Below, one piece after another: positions 26,192-34,860 of a stretch of DNA of 50,331 nucleotides. The notes below the pieces were generated by a model. That model saw only the letters and a program-made list of their open reading frames with translations, ran no database searches and was not told the origin of the DNA. Origin of the DNA: Roseococcus sp. GTDB taxonomy: Bacteria; Pseudomonadota; Alphaproteobacteria; Acetobacterales; Acetobacteraceae. Positions within the stretch are counted from its first letter, which is position 1, and the number at the start of each line of letters is the position of its first letter. A program made the translations under genes and the position numbers. The stretch is taken from NCBI RefSeq assembly GCF_019747315.1, contig NZ_JAIEQY010000258.1, positions 1-50,331 of the forward strand. The letters run 5' to 3'.

Positions 26192-26703
26192 TGGCGAAGA
26201 CGGTGAAGAAGAAAGCGGCGGCCAAGGCGGCCAAGCTGCCGGTCCCCGCGAATATCCCGGCCAAGAAGGCGCGCATCCCCAAGGCGGTGCGCCGGGCCGA
26301 GGCCGCGCATCTCAAGCCTCTCGAACTGCCTGAGGATGGCGATGCCGCAGTGCTGGACCGCCTCTGGGCCACCATCGAATCCCGCCGCATCGCGGGCGAT
26401 GCCGCGGTCTCGCACTCCGCCCGCCTGATCGCGCGCGGCACCCAGAAGGTGGCGCAGAAGCTGGGCGAGGAAGCGGTGGAGCTGGTGATCGAGGCGGTGG
26501 CCCGCAACCGCCCCGCCACCATCAGCGAATCCGCCGATGTCCTCTATCACCTGATGCTGCTGCTCGTGGATGCCGGCATCACCCCCGGTGAGGTCTGGGC
26601 CGAGCTGCGCCGGCGCGAGGGGCTGTCCGGCATCGCCGAAAAAGCCTCGCGCCCGCGGCCCAAGGCGCTCCTGGCCCTGGCACAGACCACCAAGCTGCCC
26701 TGA
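26188..26703 (+). CDS. hisE: Phosphoribosyl-ATP pyrophosphohydrolase with basic N-terminal extension
   Basis: Residues about 53-145 are the HisE nucleotide pyrophosphohydrolase fold: [32 protein letters not shown] and [20 protein letters not shown], whose acidic residues bind magnesium. It splits pyrophosphate from phosphoribosyl-ATP. HisE is usually about 105-110 residues. Here about 50 Lys/Ala-rich residues ([15 protein letters not shown] then [11 protein letters not shown]) precede the domain. HisI is not in the window. The start overlaps hisF (ATGA); a second Met directly follows at 26191. It ends the operon, with ABC binding protein gene converging after 6 bases. Confidence 0.93.
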   Translation: MMAKTVKKKAAAKAAKLPVPANIPAKKARIPKAVRRAEAAHLKPLELPEDGDAAVLDRLWATIESRRIAGDAAVSHSARLIARGTQKVAQKLGEEAVELVIEAVARNRPATISESADVLYHLMLLLVDAGITPGEVWAELRRREGLSGIAEKASRPRPKALLALAQTTKLP

Positions 26704-26709
26704 GCAGGA

Positions 26710-27798
26710 TTACCGCGTCGGGAAGCTGTAGATCAGCCCGCCGCGCGTCCATTGGTCATTCAGGCCGCGATCCATCCCGAAGACGGAAGCCCGGCCGAGG
26801 TTGCGGTCGAAGATTTCGCCATAATTGCCGACGCTGCCGATCACCCGCGCAGCCCAGTCATCCGGCAGGCGCAGCGGGCGGCCGAAGCCCGGCACAAGGC
26901 CCAGCATCTGCCGCACCCGCTGGTCCGGATTGCCCAGGCTTTCGATCAGATTGGCCGAGGTCACGCCGAAATGCTCGGCGCCGATCAGCACATGCGTCAC
27001 CCAGAAGACCAGGCCGCGCCAATCATCATCGCCCGCATGGACGAAGGGTGCCAGCGGCTCGCGCGAGATCACCTCGGCCAGCACCAGCCATTGGTCCGGG
27101 TTGCGGAAATCGGTGACGCGGCGGGAGGCCAGCGCGCCGCCATCCGCGGCGAAGGCGTGGCAGGTGCCGGCCTCCATCGCGGCCACCACCTCCGCCGGCG
27201 TGTCGAACCGGCGGATGGTGAGGTTCAGCCCGTGCCGGCCATTGAAGCCGGTGAGGTTATCGCCCCCCGTGCCGGCCCCGGCGGCCCCGGCCCAGCATAC
27301 GGTCCTGTCCCGCAGCTGGCGGGGCGAGCTCACGTTCAGGCTGCGCGGCACCAGGAAACCCATGCCGTCATAGAAGATCACGGCCGAGGGCGTGACCGGA
27401 CGCCCGGCATCGCGCGAGAGGGTCACGGTCGCGTTGCGAGCGAGGACATCGATCTGCCGTGCTGCGAGGGCATCCAGCCCGGTCTCCACCGTCGCTTGCG
27501 GCAGGAAGCGGACCTTTTCGGCATCGCCCAGCGCGGCGGCGGCCACGGCGCGGCAGAAATCCGCATCCAGCCCGCGCATGCGGCCCGTCGTGTCCGGCGC
27601 CGAGAAGCCGGCCAGCCCGCCATTCACCCCGCAGAGCAGATGGCCGCGCGTGCGCACCGCATCCAGCGTCTTGGCGGGGGCGGCCGGGCGCGCCTGCTGG
27701 CGGTTTTGTCCCCCCTGGGCCGGTTGCTGCGCGTTCTGCGCGGAGGCGGGCGAGAGAAGCAGGGCAGCAAGGCCGAGGCCCGCGATCAGGCGGCGCAT
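26710..27798 (-). CDS. Amino-acid ABC transporter substrate-binding protein (AapJ/BztA-like)
   Basis: The 362-residue protein has a signal peptide (MRRLIAGLGLAALLLSPASA), a Gln-rich linker, then the family-3 solute-binding fold. The motifs are LDAVRTRGHLLCGVNGGLAGFS, GLDADFCRAVAAAALGD, LDALAARQIDVLARNATVTLSRD and the C-terminal VGNYGEIFDRNLG typical of general L-amino-acid receptors. No permease or ATPase genes are adjacent. An in-frame ATG at 27837 preceded by GGAGG, one base after the stop of the upstream gene, is an equally possible start and suggests coupling to that gene. Confidence 0.87.
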   Translation of the reverse strand: MRRLIAGLGLAALLLSPASAQNAQQPAQGGQNRQQARPAAPAKTLDAVRTRGHLLCGVNGGLAGFSAPDTTGRMRGLDADFCRAVAAAALGDAEKVRFLPQATVETGLDALAARQIDVLARNATVTLSRDAGRPVTPSAVIFYDGMGFLVPRSLNVSSPRQLRDRTVCWAGAAGAGTGGDNLTGFNGRHGLNLTIRRFDTPAEVVAAMEAGTCHAFAADGGALASRRVTDFRNPDQWLVLAEVISREPLAPFVHAGDDDWRGLVFWVTHVLIGAEHFGVTSANLIESLGNPDQRVRQMLGLVPGFGRPLRLPDDWAARVIGSVGNYGEIFDRNLGRASVFGMDRGLNDQWTRGGLIYSFPTR

Positions 27799-27838
27799 GG
27801 AGGGGTTCCTCTGTGTCTTTGAGTTCGGCGTGTTCATC

Positions 27839-28747
27839 TCAGCAGCCTCCGGCCACGATACGGCACTGGATGCCCGGGCCCTCGGCCCGGCGGCAGGCCT
27901 GCATGGCCTCGGCCTCGGCCGCTTCGCGTGTCGCGCCGCGCCCGGTGGTGGAGAGGTTCAGGATTTGCGTCGAGAGATCGGCGGTCATCACCATCGCGCG
28001 CGGGTGGCGGCTGATGGCCATGGCGATGGCGCCGCACTGGTTCACCAGTTCGCCCTGGAACTTGCAGGGCACCGGGCCCGCCAGGGTCTGGCAGAGGCGA
28101 ACCGCCGCCATGTTCACGGCCAGGCGGTCCGTATTGCCATTGGCAAAGCCATAGGCGGCCACGGGCTGGTCGGTCGTGTACATGGCGCCGAAGCGAGAAT
28201 TGGGCGGCAGGGCGGCGGCGGCCTGCTGGCCCACCTCGATCCCCTGGCCCGAGAGGCAGCGCTGCACACACTGGTTCTGCGCGGCCGCGGGCTGCGCCGC
28301 GCAGGCGGCCCGGCAGGAGGCCTCATTGCCGCCACCGCGTGCCGCCACCTGGGCGGCGGCGCCGGTCACCGCCTGGAAGCAGACACCGCCGTGATGCGGG
28401 ACGGGGGCCGCCGCGCCGCAGCGCAGGAAGGCGACCGCGGCGAAGCGCTCGGAGGGCAGGCGCGCACGGTATTGCGCGCCATCGGCGCAGCGGAAATCCC
28501 AGAAGGCATTGCGCTGCCCATCCATCCCCGCATGGAAGGCGAGGATGACGGAGTTGCATTGGTCGCCATGGCTGCGCACCGCCTGATGCAGCGCCTGCCG
28601 GCGTTCGAGGTCGGGGCGCGCCTGCAGCGCGTCATGCGTCGGGTTGCCGGTCTGGGCCCAGACGGGGCCGCAAAGCCCGAGCAGCAGGGCGAGGAAGACG
28701 CCCGCGCGGCTCACCTGGCGGTGAATGGCCCAAGCGGTGTGACGCAT
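27839..28747 (-). CDS. Exported cysteine-rich DUF4189 protein
   Basis: The 302-residue protein starts with a signal peptide (hydrophobic FLALLLGLCGPVWA). The central part has several paired cysteines (SCRAACAAQP, NQCVQRCLSG). The C-terminal ~110 residues match DUF4189: RFGAMYTTDQPVAAYGFANG, QCGAIAMAIS, and a final AEAMQACRRAEGPGIQCRIVAGGC with conserved Cys. It is probably periplasmic with disulfides; function unknown. The binding-protein gene follows so closely that the two are likely one unit. Its upstream region (28748-28971) is shared with the LysR gene. Confidence 0.78.
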   Translation of the reverse strand: MRHTAWAIHRQVSRAGVFLALLLGLCGPVWAQTGNPTHDALQARPDLERRQALHQAVRSHGDQCNSVILAFHAGMDGQRNAFWDFRCADGAQYRARLPSERFAAVAFLRCGAAAPVPHHGGVCFQAVTGAAAQVAARGGGNEASCRAACAAQPAAAQNQCVQRCLSGQGIEVGQQAAAALPPNSRFGAMYTTDQPVAAYGFANGNTDRLAVNMAAVRLCQTLAGPVPCKFQGELVNQCGAIAMAISRHPRAMVMTADLSTQILNLSTTGRGATREAAEAEAMQACRRAEGPGIQCRIVAGGC

Positions 28748-28935
28748 CTTCTATGGCCCCCTTCACCCAGCACGCTGTGCTGCACCAAAATTTCCGCCTT
28801 CGTATCGTTCCCGGGCAACAAGCGCCAGACGTTGCTGTCGCGAACAGGCGGCTTCTACCGGCAGCGGCGTTCTGCATTCGAGACGAATTTCACCGCCGGC
28901 TCCACTCTAGCCGACACCCGCATTGGCTGTAATCA

Positions 28936-28964
28936 TTCCGAAAAGTCATATTGATCTTTCGGAA
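28936..28964. promoter_or_regulatory. Inverted repeat upstream of the LysR gene (probable operator)
   Basis: TTCCGAAA (28936-28943) is repeated inverted as TTTCGGAA (28957-28964), with 13 bases between. Centre to centre the half-sites are 21 bp apart, two helical turns. The repeat ends 7 bases before the LysR start codon and lies in an A/T-rich stretch, so autoregulation by the adjacent LysR protein is likely. Confidence 0.65.
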
Positions 28965-28971
28965 ATCACAT

Positions 28972-29982
28972 ATGCTGGACGGCAAGGATCTGAGGATCAT
29001 CGTCACCATCGCCGAGCACGGATCCCTGGTGAAGGCCGGGCGCGTGCTCGGGATGTCCCAACCCACCCTGACGCGCAGCCTCGCGCAGTTGGAGGAGAGA
29101 CTCGGCGCCACGCTGTTCGATCGGTCCCGGCGAGGGATGGAGCCCACGGACACAAGCCGCGTCGTCCTGGCCCGGGGGCAGCGTATCCTGGCGCAACTGG
29201 AAGCCCTCACCGCTACGATCGAAGGCCTGCGTGGCACGCAGCACCGGACACTGACGATCGCTGGCGCCTCGATGCCGCTGGACACCGTCATCCTGCCGGC
29301 CGTGGCAGCCAGTCTCGATCTCGCGCGGGAAACGCGGTTCCACGTACTGGCCATGGATTTCACCGAAGCCTTCCGCCTGCTGGAAGAGCGGCGCGCCGAC
29401 CTCGCCGTGGCGGAGATCACCGAATTGCCCGCGCCGGAAGATGTCGAGATCGTACCGTTACGGCGGCATGCGGTTCTGAGCTGGGTTCGCCCAGGCCACC
29501 CGCTGCTGGCCCTGAGGCGGCCCGCGCGGGGGGACGAACTTCTCCGCTATCCCGCAGGCCTGGGCAACAGTGTCGCGGGGCGCTACGCCGCAAGGCTCGC
29601 CAGCCTGCCGGGTGCGGCGACCAGTTTCCATCCGGTGATGGGCACCACGCTGCATATCAATCTCTCCCTCGCTGCCCAATCCGATGCCTGGGCGCTGGCC
29701 CCGGCGGCGGCGGCACGGCTGTTCCACGAGGCCGGCCAACTCCTGCCCCTGCCTTGCGAGGTGGATTGGCCCGCCACCAATTTCGGCATCATGCGGCTGA
29801 AGCGGCGCCGGCTCGACGCCACGGCGCGGACCATGATCGAACGGATGCGGGCAGCGGACGAAGCGGCCCATCAATACGGCCAGACCTTGCCACCGGCTTT
29901 CCTCGCCCGCCAGCCGCTCGGCTACGCCGTGCCCGGCGCACGGCATGCGCCCGCAAGCCCCGAGACGGCGACGCGGGAATAG
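28972..29982 (+). CDS. LysR-family transcriptional regulator
   Basis: The 336-residue protein has the N-terminal winged helix-turn-helix LRIIVTIAEHGSLVKAGRVLGMSQPTLTRSLAQLEERLGATLFDR, then the linker helix and an effector-binding periplasmic-protein fold (LTIAGASMPLDTVILPAV, LLEERRADLAVAEI). The ATG at 28972 gives the normal N-terminus; a TTG at 28951 would add seven residues and fall inside the palindrome. It reads toward the TRAP binding-protein gene 77 bases downstream. It may control that gene, but the closer candidate target is its own promoter. Confidence 0.9.
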   Translation: MLDGKDLRIIVTIAEHGSLVKAGRVLGMSQPTLTRSLAQLEERLGATLFDRSRRGMEPTDTSRVVLARGQRILAQLEALTATIEGLRGTQHRTLTIAGASMPLDTVILPAVAASLDLARETRFHVLAMDFTEAFRLLEERRADLAVAEITELPAPEDVEIVPLRRHAVLSWVRPGHPLLALRRPARGDELLRYPAGLGNSVAGRYAARLASLPGAATSFHPVMGTTLHINLSLAAQSDAWALAPAAAARLFHEAGQLLPLPCEVDWPATNFGIMRLKRRRLDATARTMIERMRAADEAAHQYGQTLPPAFLARQPLGYAVPGARHAPASPETATRE

Positions 29983-30059
29983 ACTGCAAACCGCTTCCCC
30001 CGCGCACGGCTCTGGTTTATGCGCGTCTCACCAGGAATTCATCTTCGGAGGCAAACGTC

Positions 30060-31142
30060 ATGAATCGTCGTCTCGTTCTCGGCACGGCCGCGATGGCTGC
30101 GCCGGCTGCACTCGCCACGCCCGCACTGGCCCAGGCCAATCCCGAAATCCGCTGGCGCTGCCAGTCCAGCTTCCCGCGCAACCTGGACGTGCTGTTCGGC
30201 ACGCCCGAGCGCATCGCCAACCGCGTGGCGGCGCTGACCGAGAACCGCTTCCGCATCCAGATCTTCCCGGCGGGTGAAATCGTCCCGGGCCTCCAGGTGC
30301 TCGATGCCGTGCAGGCCGGCACCATCGATTGCGGCCACACCGCCTCCTATTGGTACATCGGCAAGGAGCCGGGCTTCGCCTTCTTCACCGCCATCCCCTT
30401 CGGCCTGAACACCCGGCAGATGACCGCCTGGATGCGCCATGGCGGCGGGCAGCAATTCGCCGAGCAGCTTTTCGCCGAATACAACATCGTGGGCATGCCG
30501 GCCGGCGATACGGGCGCGCAGATGGGCGGCTGGTTCCGCCAGGAAATCCGCACCCAGCAGGATGTGCAGGGGCTGAAGTTCCGCATCTCCGGCCTCGCCG
30601 GTCAGGTCTTCCAGCGCATGGGCGCCAACCCCACGCTGGTGGCGCCGGCCGACATCTACCCCGCGCTGGAGCGCGGCACGATCGACGCGACCGAGTTCGT
30701 GGGCCCGCATGATGACGAGCGCCTGGGCTTCTTCCGCGTGGCGCGCTTCTACTACGCCCCCGGCTTCTTCGAGCCTTCGGCCCGCCTGACCTTCATGAGC
30801 AACAAGCGCCAGTTCGACGCGTTGCCGCAGCAATACAAGGACGCGCTGGCCATTGCCTGTGCCGAGGCGGATAGCGAGATGGTCAGCCGCTATGACCACC
30901 TGAACCCCATCGCGCTGCGCCGCCTGGTCGCCCAGGGCACGCAGCTGCGCTTCTACTCGCGCGAAATTCTCCAGCTCGCCTGGCGTTCGAACGAAGCGCT
31001 GATGGCGGATCTCGCCGGTCAGAACGCCCGCTTCCGCACCATCTGGGAGAGCTATCGCCCCTACCGGGCGGAGCAGTTCCAGTGGTTCCGCGTGGCCGAG
31101 AACAGCTTCGACAACTTCGCCTTCGCCGCCGCGGCGGGCTGA
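30060..31142 (+). CDS. TRAP transporter substrate-binding protein (TakP-like)
   Basis: The 360-residue periplasmic protein has a signal peptide with a twin-Arg start (MNRRLVLGTAAMAAPAALA). It matches the alpha-keto-acid TRAP receptors: RWRCQSSFPRNLDVLFG, ASYWYIGKEPGFAFFTAIPFG, LKFRISGLAGQVFQRMGANP (the carboxylate-binding Arg) and LERGTIDATEFVGPHDDERLGF. The ligand is probably a 2-oxo acid, by family. The DctQ and DctM membrane partners are absent. GGAGG lies 8 bases upstream of the ATG. LysR lies just upstream on the same strand. Confidence 0.9.
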   Translation: MNRRLVLGTAAMAAPAALATPALAQANPEIRWRCQSSFPRNLDVLFGTPERIANRVAALTENRFRIQIFPAGEIVPGLQVLDAVQAGTIDCGHTASYWYIGKEPGFAFFTAIPFGLNTRQMTAWMRHGGGQQFAEQLFAEYNIVGMPAGDTGAQMGGWFRQEIRTQQDVQGLKFRISGLAGQVFQRMGANPTLVAPADIYPALERGTIDATEFVGPHDDERLGFFRVARFYYAPGFFEPSARLTFMSNKRQFDALPQQYKDALAIACAEADSEMVSRYDHLNPIALRRLVAQGTQLRFYSREILQLAWRSNEALMADLAGQNARFRTIWESYRPYRAEQFQWFRVAENSFDNFAFAAAAG

Positions 31143-31160
31143 TCGGGGTCGCGGCGGGCA

Positions 31161-31691
31161 ATGGCCAATTTTGTCCGCCGCATCCCCGAGGGCCCCCCTG
31201 GAGTGGAGGACCGCGAGCGCCTGGTCTGCGGCGATTGCGGCTATGTCGCCTACGAGAATCCCAAGATCGTGGTCGGCAGCGTGGTGGCGGAGGCGGGGCG
31301 CATCCTGCTCTGCCGCCGCGCCATCGATCCGCGCCGTGGCTATTGGACGCTGCCCGCCGGCTACATGGAACTCGGCGAGACGACCGAGGAAGGCGCCAAG
31401 CGCGAGGCCTGGGAAGAGGCGCGGGCGCGGCTTGAACTGGATGGCATTCTCGCCATCTATTCGATTGCGCGAATCGGGCAAGTACAGATCATCTACAAGG
31501 CTCACCTTGCCGAGCCCGGGATCGCCCCGGGCCCTGAGAGCCTCGAGGTTCGCTTCTTCACTTGGGAGGATATCCCGTGGGACGACATCGCCTTTCCATC
31601 CGTGCATTGGGCCTTGGCCGCCTGGAAGGCGGGCGCGCCGGGCGTCGCGGGCAATCCGCCGCAGGATGCGCGCGGAGTGGGCGGGCTGTGA
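31161..31691 (+). CDS. NUDIX hydrolase with degenerate zinc ribbon
   Basis: The 176-residue protein has the NUDIX box [20 protein letters not shown] with the catalytic glutamates. Before it lies [21 protein letters not shown], the second half of the zinc-ribbon found in many relatives. The first Cys pair normally found about 15 residues earlier is absent ([13 protein letters not shown]), so zinc is probably not bound. It would hydrolyse a nucleoside diphosphate linked to another group; substrate unknown. It is 18 bases after the TRAP gene and overlaps the next gene by GTGA. Confidence 0.87.
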   Translation: MANFVRRIPEGPPGVEDRERLVCGDCGYVAYENPKIVVGSVVAEAGRILLCRRAIDPRRGYWTLPAGYMELGETTEEGAKREAWEEARARLELDGILAIYSIARIGQVQIIYKAHLAEPGIAPGPESLEVRFFTWEDIPWDDIAFPSVHWALAAWKAGAPGVAGNPPQDARGVGGL

Positions 31692-32113
31692 TCCTCGTGG
31701 CCGTGCTCCTGGCCGGTCTGGCGCCGCTGCCGGTCTTCGCCCAGGGCAGCGAGGTGCCCCGCGCCCAGATCCCGCAGGTCTCCGCCGACGCCAATGCCCG
31801 GCCGCGCTCGCGTGACCCAAGGGACCGTGCCTACATGGATGGCGGCATGGTGATCACCCCCGGCTTTTCCGGCGGAATCCTTGGCACGGCGCCGCAGCCG
31901 ACCCCGCAGGCGCAGCTGGCCCCGCGGCCCAATCTCGACCTCGAGGCGCGGCCCGTCGCGCCCTCCCAGGCGCCGAGCCTGAGCCCGACCATGATCCACC
32001 CCCGCGTGCCCGGCCGCGGCGCGGCCGCGGACACTGTCCCGACCCATCCGGACCAGCGTCTGCTGACCGCGCCCGCACCCGGCGCACGGCTGAGCGTGCC
32101 GCTGACCTGGTGA
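31688..32113 (+). CDS. Small exported Pro/Ala-rich protein, unknown
   Basis: The 141-residue protein starts at GTG 31688, overlapping the NUDIX stop (GTGA), and begins with a short signal peptide ([18 protein letters not shown]). The rest is rich in Pro, Ala and Arg with a Gly segment ([17 protein letters not shown]), and no domain is recognised. It could be a periplasmic linker-like protein. It likely belongs to the same transcript as the NUDIX gene. Confidence 0.7.
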   Translation: MILVAVLLAGLAPLPVFAQGSEVPRAQIPQVSADANARPRSRDPRDRAYMDGGMVITPGFSGGILGTAPQPTPQAQLAPRPNLDLEARPVAPSQAPSLSPTMIHPRVPGRGAAADTVPTHPDQRLLTAPAPGARLSVPLTW

Positions 32114-32161
32114 GGGGCACTTCCCCTCGCCTCCCGCGCCGGCCTCGTCTATGAACCGAGG

Positions 32162-32428
32162 ATGGACACGCAAATGCCCCCCGGAGCCACGATCTTCGCC
32201 GATGGCCTGCTCGACGCTTCCGTCCAGCATGGCGTGGTGCGGCTGACCCTTGGCCGCCTCGGCGCCGACAACAAGCCGGTGCCTGCCGGCCTTCTGGTCG
32301 TGCCCCTGGTGCAATTGGCCGGGCTGACCCAGGGCATGGGCCGGCTGATGCAGCAGATCGAGGCCAAGATCAAAGAGGCCGCCCCGGCCGAGACCGCGCC
32401 CGACAGCTTCACCTTCGGAGGGCGCTGA
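32162..32428 (+). CDS. Small conserved-looking protein of unknown function
   Basis: This is an 88-residue soluble protein with no signal peptide. Its N-terminal half shows alternating strand-like residues (VQHGVVRLTLGRL, VPAGLLVVPLVQLAG), followed by a helix (LTQGMGRLMQQIEAKIKEAA) and a short tail. I do not recognise the family. It may start at ATG 32162 (CGAGG immediately upstream) or ATG 32174. It ends one base before the ankyrin gene, which suggests joint expression. Confidence 0.65.
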   Translation: MDTQMPPGATIFADGLLDASVQHGVVRLTLGRLGADNKPVPAGLLVVPLVQLAGLTQGMGRLMQQIEAKIKEAAPAETAPDSFTFGGR

Positions 32429-32429
32429 C

Positions 32430-33062
32430 ATGTCGCGCATCCAGACCATCCTCCTGGCCGGGACGGCGTCCCTGATGTTGCTGCCCGCCTTGCCGGTCGC
32501 GGCACAGGGCATGCTGGGTTCCGGCCGCACCACCAGCCGCCCGCAGGCGGAAGCCCCGCGCGAGCAGCCGCCGGCCCTGCCCGGCATCGCCGCACGGCGC
32601 GGGCAGGCGCCCATCCCCGCCGAAACCCCGCCGAGCGCCATGAACCCCAATGACGCGCTGTTCGACGGCATCAACCGCGGCGACATCGCCACCGTGCGCG
32701 ATGCCGTGGCGCGCGGCGCGGATGTGAATGCCCGCAATGCGCTGGGCCTGACCGCCGTGGACTCAGCGGTGGATCAGGGCCGGCCGGAAATCATGTTCTA
32801 TGTGCTCTCGGTGCGCGGCATGGCCGGCAATGCCCCGCCCCCGCCCGACGCGATCCCGCAGCGCGGCCCACGCGTGCGCACGCCGCCGCCCGCCCAGCAG
32901 CAGCGCGAGGCCCCGGTGCAGCCGGTGAACGCCACGCCGCGCCTGCCGCAGCTCTGGCAGGCCAATGGCGGGGCGCCGCAGCCTTCGATCGGCTTCCTGG
33001 GGTTTGATGCGGGGACGCCCGCCGGGGCGCGGCCGGCGCCGGGGGTGCGACGGGGGCGGTAA
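32430..33062 (+). CDS. Exported ankyrin-repeat protein
   Basis: The 210-residue protein has a signal peptide (LLAGTASLMLLPALPVAA). A single ankyrin repeat and a partial second follow at about residues 70-125 (DALFDGINRGDIATVRDAVARGADVNARNALGLTAVDSAVDQGRPEIMFYVLS). Pro/Gln-rich low-complexity sequence fills the rest. One repeat is too short for a normal ankyrin stack, so it probably pairs with another copy or a partner. GGAGG lies 8 bases upstream. It converges with the glutathione transferase gene across the two-hairpin palindrome. Confidence 0.82.
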   Translation: MSRIQTILLAGTASLMLLPALPVAAQGMLGSGRTTSRPQAEAPREQPPALPGIAARRGQAPIPAETPPSAMNPNDALFDGINRGDIATVRDAVARGADVNARNALGLTAVDSAVDQGRPEIMFYVLSVRGMAGNAPPPPDAIPQRGPRVRTPPPAQQQREAPVQPVNATPRLPQLWQANGGAPQPSIGFLGFDAGTPAGARPAPGVRRGR

Positions 33063-33072
33063 GGCAAAAAGG

Positions 33073-33120
33073 CCAGGGCGCTGCCCTGGACCCGCTGGGG
33101 CCGAGGGGCCCCAGACCCCC
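33073..33120. repeat. Two-hairpin GC palindrome between convergent genes
   Basis: CCAGGGC (33073-33079) pairs with GCCCTGG (33083-33089), and CTGGGGCC (33095-33102) with GGCCCCAG (33107-33114), joined by ACCCG. The same two-stem plan, with matching spacer, occurs inverted at 5115-5155. It sits between convergent genes and probably acts as a terminator. Confidence 0.7.
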
Positions 33121-33123
33121 GAA

Positions 33124-33750
33124 TCACACGACTTTTTCGGTGATGGTCTGCGGCACGGGGACGGTTGCCGCGAAGGAAGCGCGGGCCTCCAGCCTGGCAC
33201 TCATCGCCGCCAGCACCGGGTACATGGCGGCCCAGTCGAACTCCGCATAGCGCACGGCCAAATAGCGCAGCACCGTACCGGCCGCGATATCGGCCAGGCC
33301 AAAGCGACCGCCGACCAGGAAGCCATCGCCCGCCCGCTCGGCCAGGGCGCGGACGCCGCCCTCCACCTTGCGGCGCTGCCGGGCCATCCATTCCGCGCTC
33401 GGCGCCGGGCGCATGCGCTCGAAGAACAGCAGCACCACCGCGTCGCAGACCCCATCCGCGACCACCTCGACCTGCCGGGCGGCCAGGATGTCCTCCGGCG
33501 AATCGGGCAGCAGGCGTGGGGAGGGATGCTTCACCTCCAGCCATTCCAGGATGAAGCGGCTCTCATAAATGCCGGTGCCGTCGGGCAGGATCAGCACGGG
33601 GAGCTTTTCCAGCGGGTTGTAGCCCGGCGTGGCGGTGGTGCCGTGCCAGGGCACCTCGGTCTGGAGCGTGAAGGGAATGCCCTTCTCGATCAGCGCGATG
33701 CGCACCTTGCGCGCATAAGGCGACGGCGTCGCGCTGATCAAAGTGTACAT
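33124..33750 (-). CDS. Glutathione S-transferase family protein
   Basis: The 208-residue protein has a thioredoxin-like N-terminal domain, MYTLISATPSPYARKVRIALIEKG, with LPVLILPDGTGIYESRFILEWLE (the glutathione-binding ESR turn), then the helical domain with GGRFGLADIAAGTVLRYL. The Ser/Pro pair in ATPSPYARKV occupies the usual catalytic position. The start at 33750 has GGAG 7 bases upstream; an ATG four codons earlier at 33762 is possible. A two-hairpin palindrome separates it from the upstream Bug gene. Confidence 0.9.
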   Translation of the reverse strand: MYTLISATPSPYARKVRIALIEKGIPFTLQTEVPWHGTTATPGYNPLEKLPVLILPDGTGIYESRFILEWLEVKHPSPRLLPDSPEDILAARQVEVVADGVCDAVVLLFFERMRPAPSAEWMARQRRKVEGGVRALAERAGDGFLVGGRFGLADIAAGTVLRYLAVRYAEFDWAAMYPVLAAMSARLEARASFAATVPVPQTITEKVV

Positions 33751-33775
33751 TGAGGGCTCCATAAATTCCCTGGGT

Positions 33776-33820
33776 GCAGGGGACGAGTCCCCTGCCGGGG
33801 TCAAGGGGCGGCGCCCCTTG
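33776..33820. repeat. Two-hairpin GC palindrome between Bug and GST genes
   Basis: GCAGGGGA (33776-33783) pairs with TCCCCTGC (33788-33795), and CAAGGGGC (33802-33809) with GCCCCTTG (33813-33820). The joining sequence CGGGGT matches the plan of the other copies. On the minus strand it follows the stop of the Bug gene and so may terminate it. Confidence 0.7.
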
Positions 33821-33823
33821 CTC

Positions 33824-34792
33824 TCAGTTCAGATAGGCGCCCGTGGCCTGCACCACCTCGCCCCAGGCGGCGCGGTCGCGGCGCTGGAGTTCGGCCAGGG
33901 CCTCGGGCGTCGAGGGCTCGGGCACCGCACCTTGCAGGCGCAGCACCTCGATGAATTGCGGCTGGGCCATCGCCTCGCGCACCGCTTGGTTCAGCCGCGC
34001 GATGACGGGGGCCGGCGTGCGGGCCGGCGCGTAGATCGCCTTCCAGAGGCCGGCATCCAGCGTGCCGCCGAGTTCCAGGATGGTGGGCGCATCGGGGTAG
34101 AGCGGCACGCGCTGCTTGGCGGCGACCGCCAGCACGCGCAGTTGCCCGGCGCGCCAGGCGCCCTCGGCGCCACCAGCCGGCAGCGCCATGCAATCCACCT
34201 GGCTCGCGATGATGGCCTGCATCGCCGGCGCCTGGCCGGTGAAGGGAACGTGCAGCATCTCGACACCCTGCTGGCGCAGCACGCGCTCCATCGCGAGGTG
34301 CGAGGTGGAAGCGACGCCCCAGCTCGCGAAGCTGATCACGCCCGGTCGCGCCTTGCCGGCCGCCATCAGCGCCCGGAAGTCGCGGATATTGGGCTGGGAG
34401 GGGCCGCTGATGAAGGCGAAGGGCACGTTCGCCACGAAGCTGATCGGCGCGAAGTCGCGATCCGGGTCGTATTGCAGGGCGCGCATCGCCGTCGGCAGGA
34501 TCGCCTGGGTGTCCACGATGCCCATCCAGAGCGTGTGGCCATCCGGCGTGGAGCGCGCGGCGGCCGTGCCGCCCACGCTGCCGCCGGCGCCGACGCGGTT
34601 CTCGACCACGACGGAAACGCCCAGGATGGGCGTGAGCGAGGCCGCCATGGCGCGGCTCACCACGTCATTCAGCCCACCGGGCGGAAATCCCCAGATAATG
34701 CGGATGGTGCGATCGGGGAAGGCGAGCGCGGGGCTGGACAGCGCCACGGCGGCGCCGGTGCCGAGCAAAGCGCGGCGGGTGAAGACGGACAT
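33824..34792 (-). CDS. Tripartite tricarboxylate transporter (Bug-family) binding protein
   Basis: This is the third such receptor in the window (322 residues). It has a signal peptide with a twin-Arg (FTRRALLGTGAAVALSSPALA), then TIRIIWGFPPGGLNDVVSRAMA, ENRVGAGGSVGGTAAARSTPDG and VPFTGQAPAMQAIIASQVDCMALP. These are Bug motifs with the two carboxylate-holding loops. Its sequence is distinct from the two receptors near 6855-8883. No TctA or TctB partner is present. The start at 34792 has only a weak ribosome-binding site; an open frame continues upstream without a signal sequence. Confidence 0.89.
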   Translation of the reverse strand: MSVFTRRALLGTGAAVALSSPALAFPDRTIRIIWGFPPGGLNDVVSRAMAASLTPILGVSVVVENRVGAGGSVGGTAAARSTPDGHTLWMGIVDTQAILPTAMRALQYDPDRDFAPISFVANVPFAFISGPSQPNIRDFRALMAAGKARPGVISFASWGVASTSHLAMERVLRQQGVEMLHVPFTGQAPAMQAIIASQVDCMALPAGGAEGAWRAGQLRVLAVAAKQRVPLYPDAPTILELGGTLDAGLWKAIYAPARTPAPVIARLNQAVREAMAQPQFIEVLRLQGAVPEPSTPEALAELQRRDRAAWGEVVQATGAYLN

Positions 34793-34860
34793 GCAGGGGT
34801 TTCCCTCTCTAGGGGACTGGAATTTCCTCGGGGCGCAACCTAACGCGCCTATTCGTCCGG

